Positions 6,905-14,490 of a DNA stretch of 20,769 nt are shown piece by piece. Location of the stretch: contig JALFIK010000206.1 in NCBI GenBank assembly GCA_022776205.1, positions 1 to 20,769 on the forward strand. Direction: 5' to 3'. The translations under genes and the position numbers were made by a program. The stretch comes from Eubacterium sp. Lineage in GTDB: Bacteria; Bacillota; Clostridia; Lachnospirales; Lachnospiraceae. The notes below the pieces were generated by a model that was given only the letters and a program-made list of their open reading frames with translations, was not told the origin of the DNA and ran no database searches. The stretch's first letter is position 1. Every line of letters starts with the position of its first letter.

Positions 6905-6930
6905 AATCCTCCGGGCAGGATTCTTTTTTT
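6905..6930 (+). terminator. Second terminator before the AraC gene
   Basis: AATCCT (6905-6910) pairs with AGGATT (6917-6922) around CCGGGC, followed by a seven-T run at 6924-6930. It acts as a back-up to the terminator at 6834. Confidence 0.7.
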
Positions 6931-6951
6931 ATGTAAAAAAGTCCTTAATTC

Positions 6952-6980
6952 TTGAATTTTTCCCATATTTCAAGTATAAT
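6952..6980 (+). promoter_or_regulatory. Promoter of the tandem AraC regulator, with internal inverted repeat
   Basis: TTGAAT (6952-6957), a 17-base spacer and a perfect TATAAT (6975-6980). CTTGAA at 6951-6956 and TTCAAG at 6969-6974 form an inverted repeat covering the -35 and spacer, a possible autoregulatory site. Confidence 0.7.
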
Positions 6981-7023
6981 TTTTAAAAAGGAATTCTCAT
7001 GAGGCAGGGAGAAGGTTGATTCG

Positions 7024-8619
7024 ATGAATGACAGAGAAAAAAGAGAAAAGATTATAAAATATATTTTGAAAAACAGATACCGGAGAATCGGACAGAAAGA
7101 AATCGCAGATCTGATCGGATACAGTGTCAATGGTTTTAATAAATTTTTTAGTGACTATTTTGAGTTATCTTTTGCAAAATTTATGAGAAAATTAAATTTA
7201 AGACAGGCAGCAAAAGAAATTGCAGGTGGTAATCAGTCACTGGATGTGATTGGAAAAAGAAACGGTTTTCCGTCGAAAAGTTTTTATAATGCATTCCACG
7301 AAGAATTTGGAGTGAAGCCCGCTCAGTTTCGTGAGGCATTTATGGTTCCTGATATGCCGTGCAAAACGCAGATCAATAATCGAAAGATCTATCTGACTTA
7401 TCAGAAACTGGAAAATGTCGTGATTGAGGGTTATCCCATGCATGCAGAAAATGGAGAACATACCGATCTTCTGGAAGAATGTGCATATGTTTTCCGGCAT
7501 CCAAGTAATAAAATTAATTTAAATGACTCCCGTAAACAGTGGGGAATCTGGTGGCATAACCGAGAGAAGAAAGATCAGTTACACTATCTGTTTGGTCCGC
7601 CGATTCGAAAAGAAGACAGTCTTTTGGATGGTCATGTACGCATGGAAATTGGTGGAGGGAATTATGCGGTTTTCGCCATAGAAAGAGGTGCAGATTATTA
7701 TGAAATCTCACGGAATTCCCGGGAACTGGCCTGGTATGTGTTTAATATCTGGAGAGATCTAAATGAGAAAGTGATGGATACGATGGGATATACTTTTGAG
7801 GCATTTGATCAGGACTATTCCTATCTGTATGTACCGCTGGTAAAAGGGTTTGGTGGAATAGAGGTCGGTACGAATCTTGGAAATATCATTAACCAAGTTG
7901 TTGAATATGTGGATGAACATGCCAAAGAGGATTTAAACCCAAAACAGGTAGCTGCGAAACTTGGATATTCGGAATTTTTTATCCGGGATCGCTTTCAGTC
8001 ATGTTTTGGATTTTCTCTTACGAAATATATAAAGAAAAGAAAGGATGACAATTCAATTGCGCCTCCGGGAAATATTCTGAATCTTGACGCATTTTATAAA
8101 GATCATTTTCGCCAGATTAACGCAAATACAGTGGAATTAGAAGATTTTACTGTGCTTTGTGCCACACTGAAGTCCGAAGATAATCCGGTTCAGATGGATC
8201 TGGATATCCCATCTCAGACAGCATACTGGATGTTTCATGACCTTCCTTCCCTGGAGGGAACCTGCTATGAAACAATGGATGGAAACAGGAAAATGACAGC
8301 ATTTTACCAGACGGTTAAAAAAGAAACTGATAAAAATGAAATCTGCCGGTATGTCCTTGGACCGTTATGGAAAAAAGAGGAACCAATTCCGGATGGAATG
8401 GAACCAATCGAAGTGAAAGGTGGTAAATATATTGCCTTCGAACTTTCTGCAGAAAAGATTGATGAGGAAAGTCTTACAGAGATGATTCGTACTCTGCTCC
8501 GGTGTATTGACTGTGTATGGATTTACGACAACTGGATTCGTACGGATTTTCAGTCACACTTCTCCTTTTTACAGTTTGATGGGGATAAAATTTATTACTT
8601 TGTTCCAATTTATTATTAA
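7024..8619 (+). CDS. Tandem AraC-type / GyrI-like effector-domain regulator
   Basis: A 531-residue predicted transcription regulator built from two units. Unit one has a complete AraC-type double helix-turn-helix at residues 10-105 (IGQKEIADLIGYSVNGFNKFF and SLDVIGKRNGFPSKSFYNAF with KPAQFR) followed by a GyrI-like small-molecule-binding domain at about 123-275. Unit two starts with one helix-turn-helix half at about 285-340 (LNPKQVAAKLGYSEFFIRDRF), lacks the second half, and ends with another GyrI-like domain at about 360-531. The N-terminal position of the DNA-binding part matches Rob/SoxS-type proteins with GyrI domains, such as multidrug sensors. The ribosome site GGGAGAAGG precedes the ATG. 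It has its own promoter and lies directly upstream of the ECF operon in the same direction, so it may sense a ligand and control that operon; this is inference. Confidence 0.85.
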   Translation: MNDREKREKIIKYILKNRYRRIGQKEIADLIGYSVNGFNKFFSDYFELSFAKFMRKLNLRQAAKEIAGGNQSLDVIGKRNGFPSKSFYNAFHEEFGVKPAQFREAFMVPDMPCKTQINNRKIYLTYQKLENVVIEGYPMHAENGEHTDLLEECAYVFRHPSNKINLNDSRKQWGIWWHNREKKDQLHYLFGPPIRKEDSLLDGHVRMEIGGGNYAVFAIERGADYYEISRNSRELAWYVFNIWRDLNEKVMDTMGYTFEAFDQDYSYLYVPLVKGFGGIEVGTNLGNIINQVVEYVDEHAKEDLNPKQVAAKLGYSEFFIRDRFQSCFGFSLTKYIKKRKDDNSIAPPGNILNLDAFYKDHFRQINANTVELEDFTVLCATLKSEDNPVQMDLDIPSQTAYWMFHDLPSLEGTCYETMDGNRKMTAFYQTVKKETDKNEICRYVLGPLWKKEEPIPDGMEPIEVKGGKYIAFELSAEKIDEESLTEMIRTLLRCIDCVWIYDNWIRTDFQSHFSFLQFDGDKIYYFVPIYY

Positions 8620-8669
8620 AAATGTAAAAACTTTATAAGCATAATATATAAATTAAAACTTGATTTTTG

Positions 8670-8725
8670 TTGAAATCTTACCTGTTGCGTATTATAATAA
8701 ACTTGTTGGTTTATATAATACGCAA
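8670..8725 (+). promoter_or_regulatory. Promoter of the ECF operon overlapped by a large palindrome
   Basis: TTGAAA (8670-8675), 17-base spacer and TATAAT (8693-8698) form a near-consensus promoter. A palindrome spans 8685-8725: TTGCGTATTATA at the left and TATAATACGCAA at the right are perfect complements, extended inward by AAAC/GTTT with one unpaired base, around TTGTTG. Its centre is at the expected transcription start near 8705, so the transcript would hold only the right arm. That favours a DNA operator over an RNA hairpin. No cobalamin riboswitch is present in this 149-base gap. Confidence 0.75.
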
Positions 8726-8807
8726 TTTCTCGTTAAGGAGAGAAAAGAATCGATAATATTTTAGAAAGATGTCTGTTCCGGTCATGCAGGCAAAGAGGGA
8801 AAGTATT

Positions 8808-10616
8808 TTGAGTAATATATTACATAACAAAAGAAAAGAAAAGAAAAGGATACGATGGAAACACAGGATAACATACAGGATTGGTGTATTTTGTCTTGTG
8901 TTTCTTTTCGCACTGTTTCCGGTCTCCGCCCGGGCATCTCAGGCTCAGACACTGAATCCTGGTGTAAATGATGTGATCAAGAAAGTAAGATCTTATATGT
9001 TATCTGTGGATACGAATCCGGATTATTCTAGCATATGGAATGTGCTGGGGATGAGCAGATGCAACAGTCCTGCACCTGCAACCTATATTGATACTTTTTA
9101 TAATAATGTAATTCGATACATGGATGAGAAAGACTGGGTTCTTACGAATACAAAATACACGGAGTACTCGAAGCTGATTATTTCTCTTACTTCAATGGGA
9201 AAAGATGTACGCAATATTGCAGGACATAATCTTTTTGCCTATCTGTCTGATTTTACCAATGTAAAACAACAGGGATTTAACGGACCTGTCTGGGCTTTAA
9301 TTGCCCTGAAATGTCATCCTTCTTATTCCATTCCGATAGATAGTTCAGCGAAGGAGCAGACGACGGAGGAAGGACTCATTCAATATATTCTTGATGGAGA
9401 GAAGGCCGGTGGAGGCTGGGCTTTATCCGGAAATGTTGCAGATTCGGATGTGACAGGAATGACCATACAGGCGCTTTCATCCTATTATGGAAAGAGGGAA
9501 GATGTAACTTTTGCTGTTGACCGGGCTCTTACCTGGCTTTCTGCGAATCAGAATAAAAATGGCGGATATGCCACAATGGGTACGGAAACTGCAGAAAGCA
9601 TAGCCCAGGTGATTGTTGCCCTTACTTCCATTGGCATTGATCCGGGAAAGGATGAAAGATTTATTAAAAACGGAAAGTGGCCGATGAGCCGACTGTATGA
9701 TTTTTATGTTTCTCCGGGAGGATTTATGCATGTGCTGCCAGACTCCGGAAATAACGGCGGAGGTGCGGCCGGACAGCTCAATGGTCTTGCCACAGAGCAG
9801 GGAATGTATGCCTGTGTCGCTTATCAGCGAATAATCGATGGAAAAACAGCTCTTTATGATATGAGCGATGTCTCTTTATCAGCAGGGACACGACCCGCCG
9901 GAACCGGTGCTGGAAATTCGAGTACCGTCAGTGGGACGACCAGTTCGGGCACGACTGCTTCAAAGAAAAAAGTAACGAAGGTTGTTCTTGATTATAGTGC
10001 AATTACGATAACAAAAGGGAAGACAAGAAAATTATCTGTTTCTGTTTATCCTTCCACTGCATCTAGTAAAAAAGTAAAATGGTCTTCTTCCAATAAAAAA
10101 GTTGCAACTGTTACCCAGAAGGGAACCGTAAAAGGAATAAAGAAGGGCACTGCGACAGTTACTGTAAAAGCTCAGGATGGAAGTGGGAAAAAAGCATCCT
10201 GTAAAATTACCGTTACGGAACCCTCCACAACAGAAAAGAAAAGTTCTGCCACAACAACAGCACGAACAACAGCTGTACCGGTAAAAAGAACGGTTTCTCA
10301 GTCAACAACTGCCGTAAGAAAACCGACAGGGACGACATCAAAAAATGCAACAGCCACGACAGCGACGAAGAAAAGTGACGGCTGGTCTTTTGACGGAGCG
10401 GATTATATTCCGGAGAACGGTACATCATCCGACGATTCAGACGAGCTTTCTTCCATGGATGATGGGAATACTGATAAAAAAGGCAGCTGGATGGACAAAA
10501 CCATTACTTTACATATTCCACTGGGAGCGATTACTTATATTATAGTAGGAGCGGTTCTTATGCTTTTTGTTGAAGCATTACTGCTGTTTATTTATAAAAA
10601 AAGAAGAAAAAGATAG
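8808..10616 (+). CDS. Exported alpha/alpha-toroid (terpenoid cyclase-like) protein with Big_2 domain and C-terminal membrane anchor
   Basis: Surface protein, numbered here from the upstream ATG at 8769 (615 residues). Residues 28-56 form a basic, then hydrophobic signal sequence ending near SARA. Residues 62-365 are a helical toroid like the prenyltransferase/squalene-cyclase fold, with repeats such as GGGWALSGNVADSDVTGMTI, KNGGYATMGTETAESIA and a GGFMHVLPDSGNNGG segment. Residues 399-485 are a bacterial Ig-like Big_2 domain (KVVLDYSAITITKGK, WSSSNKKVATVTQKGTVKGI, GTATVTV). A Ser/Thr-rich linker leads to a membrane helix at 578-609 and KKRRKR. I chose TTG at 8808 as start, because GAGGGA lies seven bases before it while ATG 8769 has no ribosome site. 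First gene of the ECF operon. The toroid recalls the alpha domain of intrinsic factor/transcobalamin, so ligand binding is more likely than catalysis, but no substrate is proven. Confidence 0.82.
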   Translation: MSNILHNKRKEKKRIRWKHRITYRIGVFCLVFLFALFPVSARASQAQTLNPGVNDVIKKVRSYMLSVDTNPDYSSIWNVLGMSRCNSPAPATYIDTFYNNVIRYMDEKDWVLTNTKYTEYSKLIISLTSMGKDVRNIAGHNLFAYLSDFTNVKQQGFNGPVWALIALKCHPSYSIPIDSSAKEQTTEEGLIQYILDGEKAGGGWALSGNVADSDVTGMTIQALSSYYGKREDVTFAVDRALTWLSANQNKNGGYATMGTETAESIAQVIVALTSIGIDPGKDERFIKNGKWPMSRLYDFYVSPGGFMHVLPDSGNNGGGAAGQLNGLATEQGMYACVAYQRIIDGKTALYDMSDVSLSAGTRPAGTGAGNSSTVSGTTSSGTTASKKKVTKVVLDYSAITITKGKTRKLSVSVYPSTASSKKVKWSSSNKKVATVTQKGTVKGIKKGTATVTVKAQDGSGKKASCKITVTEPSTTEKKSSATTTARTTAVPVKRTVSQSTTAVRKPTGTTSKNATATTATKKSDGWSFDGADYIPENGTSSDDSDELSSMDDGNTDKKGSWMDKTITLHIPLGAITYIIVGAVLMLFVEALLLFIYKKRRKR

Positions 10617-10631
10617 GAGAGGAAGAACAAG

Positions 10632-11792
10632 ATGAAAAAGAAGTTATGGAAAAACCTGGCGGTTTTTATGGTTCTTTGTATGATACTTCTTACAGGATGT
10701 AAGGGCAGCGACAAAACTTCCGCAGGAAGTAAGAAATCTTCAGGAAATGTGGAGGCTCTTTCTGATGTCAACGAAATTCCGGAAGACGGTGTGATTACAA
10801 AGGAGCAGTTTGAGACAGTGGCCGGCGAAGATAAGACAATTCAGTTTACCGGGACAACGGATGACGGAATTTCTTATGTCTGGACATTTAACGCAAAGCA
10901 GATCCAGAATCCGGCAGACCAGAATCTGAAAATTAATTTTACCACAGAAAAACTGGATGATATTAAGAAGGAAGCCAATAATGCAACCGATGCCTTAAAA
11001 ATGACGATGAACGGGAAAGGGCTTATTTGTGTTCCGACTCTTGCGGTAACTCTTCCGACGAACTGGAAATCTGATACAGGTCTTTTATTAAAAGAGCAAA
11101 ATAAGAAACTGGCGAAAATGAGCGATGTGACGATTGACAGTCAGACGGATAAGAAAGCAACTATTCTTTCCATGAAAGTAACTTCACTTGATGGGGACTG
11201 TTATGTTGTCGGTGGTGTGGCAGGAAGACAAAATAAAGGAGCCGCAAATGCAAATGCAGACAATGGGGAAACAAACAGCTCTGTCTCAGGGATACACAAT
11301 GATGCCGCATCTTCGGAAAATGGTTCTTCAGGGGAAAGTCAGAGTGGTGATACAAAAAATGGTGATGTGGTAAATGAAGGCGGTGCTCCGACCTGTACCA
11401 TTTCCATTAACTGTGCAACGATCCTTGATAATATGGATAAACTGACAAAGGGTAAAGAAGAATTTGTTCCTTCCGATGGTGTGATTCTTGCTCCGACTAT
11501 CGTAGAAATTCAGGAAGGAGAATCTGTGCAGGATATTTTAAAGAGAGTTTGTAAAGAAAAAGGAATTCATATGGAAGCCACTTATACTCCGGCTTATAAT
11601 TCTGCTTATGTAGAGGGAATTAATCAGCTTTATGAATTTGACTGTGGAGAACTTTCCGGATGGATGTTTTGTATAAATGGCTGGTTTCCAAATTATGGAA
11701 GTAGTAAATATCAGGTCTCAGATGGAGACGTAATCGAGTGGGTTTATACCTGTAATCTTGGTAAAGATGTGGGAGACAATTCCATGCATTAG
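10632..11792 (+). CDS. Lipoprotein with DUF4430 (transcobalamin C-terminal-like) domain
   Basis: A 386-residue exported lipoprotein. The signal peptide ends in the lipobox L-T-G-C with the lipidated C23. Residues about 45-200 form an unrecognised, beta-rich domain (DGVITKEQFE, ISYVWTFN, LAVTLPTNW). A low-complexity Asn/Gly/Ser linker follows to about 250. Residues 253-380 are a DUF4430 domain, the family that includes the beta domain of transcobalamin and intrinsic factor: CTISINCATIL, GVILAPTIVEIQEGESVQDIL, NQLYEFDCGELSGWMFCING, then DGDVIEWVYTC. Cysteines at 255, 261, 338, 347 and 374 could form disulfides. It starts 15 bases after the toroid gene with GAGAGG upstream. Together with the toroid protein it supplies the two halves of an intrinsic-factor-like binder, anchored outside the membrane beside an ECF importer. 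The domain call is secure; the ligand (a corrinoid?) is inferred. Confidence 0.87.
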   Translation: MKKKLWKNLAVFMVLCMILLTGCKGSDKTSAGSKKSSGNVEALSDVNEIPEDGVITKEQFETVAGEDKTIQFTGTTDDGISYVWTFNAKQIQNPADQNLKINFTTEKLDDIKKEANNATDALKMTMNGKGLICVPTLAVTLPTNWKSDTGLLLKEQNKKLAKMSDVTIDSQTDKKATILSMKVTSLDGDCYVVGGVAGRQNKGAANANADNGETNSSVSGIHNDAASSENGSSGESQSGDTKNGDVVNEGGAPTCTISINCATILDNMDKLTKGKEEFVPSDGVILAPTIVEIQEGESVQDILKRVCKEKGIHMEATYTPAYNSAYVEGINQLYEFDCGELSGWMFCINGWFPNYGSSKYQVSDGDVIEWVYTCNLGKDVGDNSMH

Positions 11793-11803
11793 GAGGATTT
11801 ATT

Positions 11804-12742
11804 TTGAGAGATACATTTTCATCCTATCATCCGGCACTCAATATGCTCTATTTCGTCGTGGTGATCGGTGTCACAATTTTTGTGAACCATCCGGTTGTTC
11901 TGGCAATATCATTTTTGAGTGCAGTTACTTACTCCTTTTTATTAAAAGGAGTAAAGCATACACTGAAGTTTAACCTGATGTTTTCTCTGCCGGCGATGAT
12001 TGTTGTTGCCCTTATTAATCCGATGTTTAATCATTATGGAGTGACCATCATCGGATATTTGTATAACGGAAATCCATTCACTCTGGAAAGCTGTATTTAT
12101 GGTCTGGTTATGGCAATGATGCTTGCTGCTACTCTGGTATGGTTTTCTTGTTATACAGAAGTAATGACATCGGATAAGTTCATATATTTGTTCGGGAAAA
12201 TCATACCGGCACTTTCCTTGATTTTATCCATGTGTCTCCGATTTGTCCCAAGATTTGCCAGGCAGATGAATGTTATATCCGACGGGCAAAAATGTGTGGG
12301 AAGAAGTACAAATCAGGGAAATATTGTCAAGCGGATCCGACATGGGATTACCATTTTTTCCATTCTTGTTACATGGGCTTTGGAAAATGCCATAGAAACA
12401 GCAGATTCCATGAAATGTCGAGGTTATGGAGAAAAGGGGAGAACCGCTTTTTCTATTTATCGTTTTGATAAAAGAGACGGAATGGCTTTAACCTTCATGG
12501 CAGCCATCATAGGAATCCTAATTTACGGCGTAAAAAAAGGATATGCATACGCAATGTTTAATCCAAAGATTGTGATTACAGGAATTCCTTTTACCCCGGA
12601 CAGTCTTCTTGTTTTCGCGAGCTATCTGATCTTTTGTCTTATGCCGGTCGCAATGGAACTTTATGAAAGATATGTCTGGAAAAAAATGCGGGAAAATATT
12701 ACGAAAGAAGACATGGGAGGATACCGTTTATGGGAAGTATAG
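11804..12742 (+). CDS. ECF transporter transmembrane subunit EcfT
   Basis: The T subunit of an energy-coupling factor importer couples ATP hydrolysis by EcfA/A' to toppling of the S component in the membrane. The 312-residue protein has several hydrophobic helices (about 15-45, 55-80, 100-120, 130-150, 225-245, 265-290). The conserved coupling motif is here K-C205-R-G-Y-G, with the usual Ala before Arg-Gly replaced by Cys, inside ETADSMKCRGYGEKGR, followed by the family sequence FSIYRFDKRD. Translation starts at TTG 11804: AGGAGG at 11791-11796 is perfectly placed and overlaps the stop of the lipoprotein gene. The end overlaps the ATPase gene by 13 bases, suggesting translational coupling. 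The identification is secure. Confidence 0.93.
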   Translation: MRDTFSSYHPALNMLYFVVVIGVTIFVNHPVVLAISFLSAVTYSFLLKGVKHTLKFNLMFSLPAMIVVALINPMFNHYGVTIIGYLYNGNPFTLESCIYGLVMAMMLAATLVWFSCYTEVMTSDKFIYLFGKIIPALSLILSMCLRFVPRFARQMNVISDGQKCVGRSTNQGNIVKRIRHGITIFSILVTWALENAIETADSMKCRGYGEKGRTAFSIYRFDKRDGMALTFMAAIIGILIYGVKKGYAYAMFNPKIVITGIPFTPDSLLVFASYLIFCLMPVAMELYERYVWKKMRENITKEDMGGYRLWEV

Positions 12743-14490
12743 AGATAAAAGATTTGTGCTTTGCTTATCCGAATGAGGACGTCAGGGCATTAAATCATAT
12801 AAATTTGACAGTGGAGGAGGGAGAATTCCTTGTACTTTGCGGAAAGAGCGGCTGTGGAAAGAGTACACTGTTAAGTCATTTAAAAACTCCGCTTACTCCA
12901 CATGGGAAAAGAAAAGGAGAGATTTTATTTAACGGACAGCCGTTATCAGAGATGTCCAATCGGGATCAGAGCCAGAAAATCGGTTTTGTTCTTCAAAATC
13001 CGGATAACCAGATTGTGACAGATAAAGTATGGCATGAGCTGGCTTTTGGACTCGAAAGTCTGGGATATTCTACACCGGAAATCCGGATTCGAGTGGCTGA
13101 AATGGCAAGTTATTTTGGTATTCAGAGATGGTTTTATAAAAATGTTTCTGAACTTTCCGGCGGGCAAAAACAGCTCCTCAATCTTGCGTCCATCATGGCT
13201 ATGCGCCCGGAGCTTCTCATCCTCGATGAACCAACATCCCAGTTGGATCCGATTGCAGCTTCGGATTTCCTGGAGACCGTAAAAAAACTAAATCGAGATC
13301 TTGGAATCACGGTGATACTGACGGAACACCGTCTGGAAGATGTATTTCCGGCAGCCGATCAGGTTATTGTCATGGATAAGGGAGAGATTCTGGCACAAGG
13401 AGCTCCTTCCTACATTGGACAGGTTCTTAAAGATAAAAATCATGACATGTTTCTTGCCATGCCGGTGCCGATGCAAATTTATTCGGAGATAGATTCCGAT
13501 CTTCCATGTCCGATCACTGTCCGGGATGGAAGACAATGGCTGGATGAAATATGCAGTCAGGACGGAATTCCTCCGGCAAAAATTAACGATGGACCGGCAA
13601 AAAATCCGAAAAAATTTGCTCCGAAAAAGTCTTCCGATGGTTCAGGAAAGGAGCCGGAAGTGTTGCTAGAATGTAAAGATGTGTGGTTTCGCTATGAAAA
13701 AGATAGTCCGGATGTCGTTAAAGGTCTGAATCTAAAAATATATAAAGGAGAATTTTTCTGTCTTCTTGGCGGAAACGGTACAGGGAAAACGACAACGCTC
13801 TCTCTGATCAGTCGTTTAAGGAAACCTTATCGCGGAAAAATTCTTCTTTCTGGAAAAGATATTCGTCGATATAATTCCAACGAGTTATTCCGTGGGTATC
13901 TTGGTGTCCTTCCACAAAATCCCCAGTCTTTATTTGTAAAAAAGACGGTAGAACTGGAGCTTTTTGAGATGGTCGGCGGTCCGAGAGAGAAAAAAAATGA
14001 TGAATATCATTTATCGATGGAAAAGAGGGAAGCAGTAGAAGGTGTGGCAAAGGTAACGCATTTAGAAGGTCTCCTTCACCGTCACCCATATGATCTTTCC
14101 GGTGGAGAACAGCAGCGTCTTGCTTTGGCAAAAATTCTTCTTCTTCGTCCGAAAGTCCTTCTGATGGATGAGCCGACAAAAGGTCTCGACAGCTATTTTA
14201 AAGAAGAGTTCGCTGATATCCTTGAACTTTTAAAAGAGCAGGGGGTCACAATTTTTATGATATCCCATGATATTGAATTTTGTGCCAGATATGGAGACCG
14301 CTGTGGCCTCTTCTTTGATGGAAATGTAGCTGCCTGCGGGGAACCGGCAGAATTCTTTGCAGGAAATAATTTTTATACAACCGCGGCAAACCGAATGGCA
14401 AGGAAATATTTTCCAATGGCAGTAACAGGAAAGGATGTGGTGGAATGTCTGATGCAGGAGAAATCCGCAAACAAAACCGTGAATTTTTAA
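12730..14490 (+). CDS. Fused double ATPase of an ECF transporter (EcfA-EcfA')
   Basis: A 586-residue protein with two complete ABC ATPase domains, so one polypeptide replaces the usual EcfA/EcfA' pair. Domain one (1-235): Walker A GKSGCGKST at 38-46, Q-loop FVLQNPDNQ, signature LSGGQ at 142-146, Walker B LLILDEP ending at E167-P168, and H-loop TEH. A linker of about 75 residues with many Lys/Pro residues follows. Domain two (about 312-570): Walker A GGNGTGKTT near 347, Q-loop LPQNPQS, signature LSGGE at 456-460, Walker B LLMDEP with E481, and SHD for the H-loop. All catalytic residues are intact in both halves. GGAGG before ATG 12730 lies inside ecfT. Its 3' end overlaps the S-component gene by 46 bases. 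It powers the importer encoded around it. Confidence 0.95.
   Translation: MGSIEIKDLCFAYPNEDVRALNHINLTVEEGEFLVLCGKSGCGKSTLLSHLKTPLTPHGKRKGEILFNGQPLSEMSNRDQSQKIGFVLQNPDNQIVTDKVWHELAFGLESLGYSTPEIRIRVAEMASYFGIQRWFYKNVSELSGGQKQLLNLASIMAMRPELLILDEPTSQLDPIAASDFLETVKKLNRDLGITVILTEHRLEDVFPAADQVIVMDKGEILAQGAPSYIGQVLKDKNHDMFLAMPVPMQIYSEIDSDLPCPITVRDGRQWLDEICSQDGIPPAKINDGPAKNPKKFAPKKSSDGSGKEPEVLLECKDVWFRYEKDSPDVVKGLNLKIYKGEFFCLLGGNGTGKTTTLSLISRLRKPYRGKILLSGKDIRRYNSNELFRGYLGVLPQNPQSLFVKKTVELELFEMVGGPREKKNDEYHLSMEKREAVEGVAKVTHLEGLLHRHPYDLSGGEQQRLALAKILLLRPKVLLMDEPTKGLDSYFKEEFADILELLKEQGVTIFMISHDIEFCARYGDRCGLFFDGNVAACGEPAEFFAGNNFYTTAANRMARKYFPMAVTGKDVVECLMQEKSANKTVNF

Noticed and set aside
8620..8768. Cobalamin riboswitch before the putative corrinoid importer
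   Set aside because: The gap is only 149 bases, AT-rich, and lacks the conserved core and B12-box sequences. It holds a promoter and palindrome only.
10213..10428. Open frames within the Ser/Thr-rich linker of the toroid gene
   Set aside because: Low-complexity coding sequence leaves other frames open by chance; the linker itself is continuous with the main frame.
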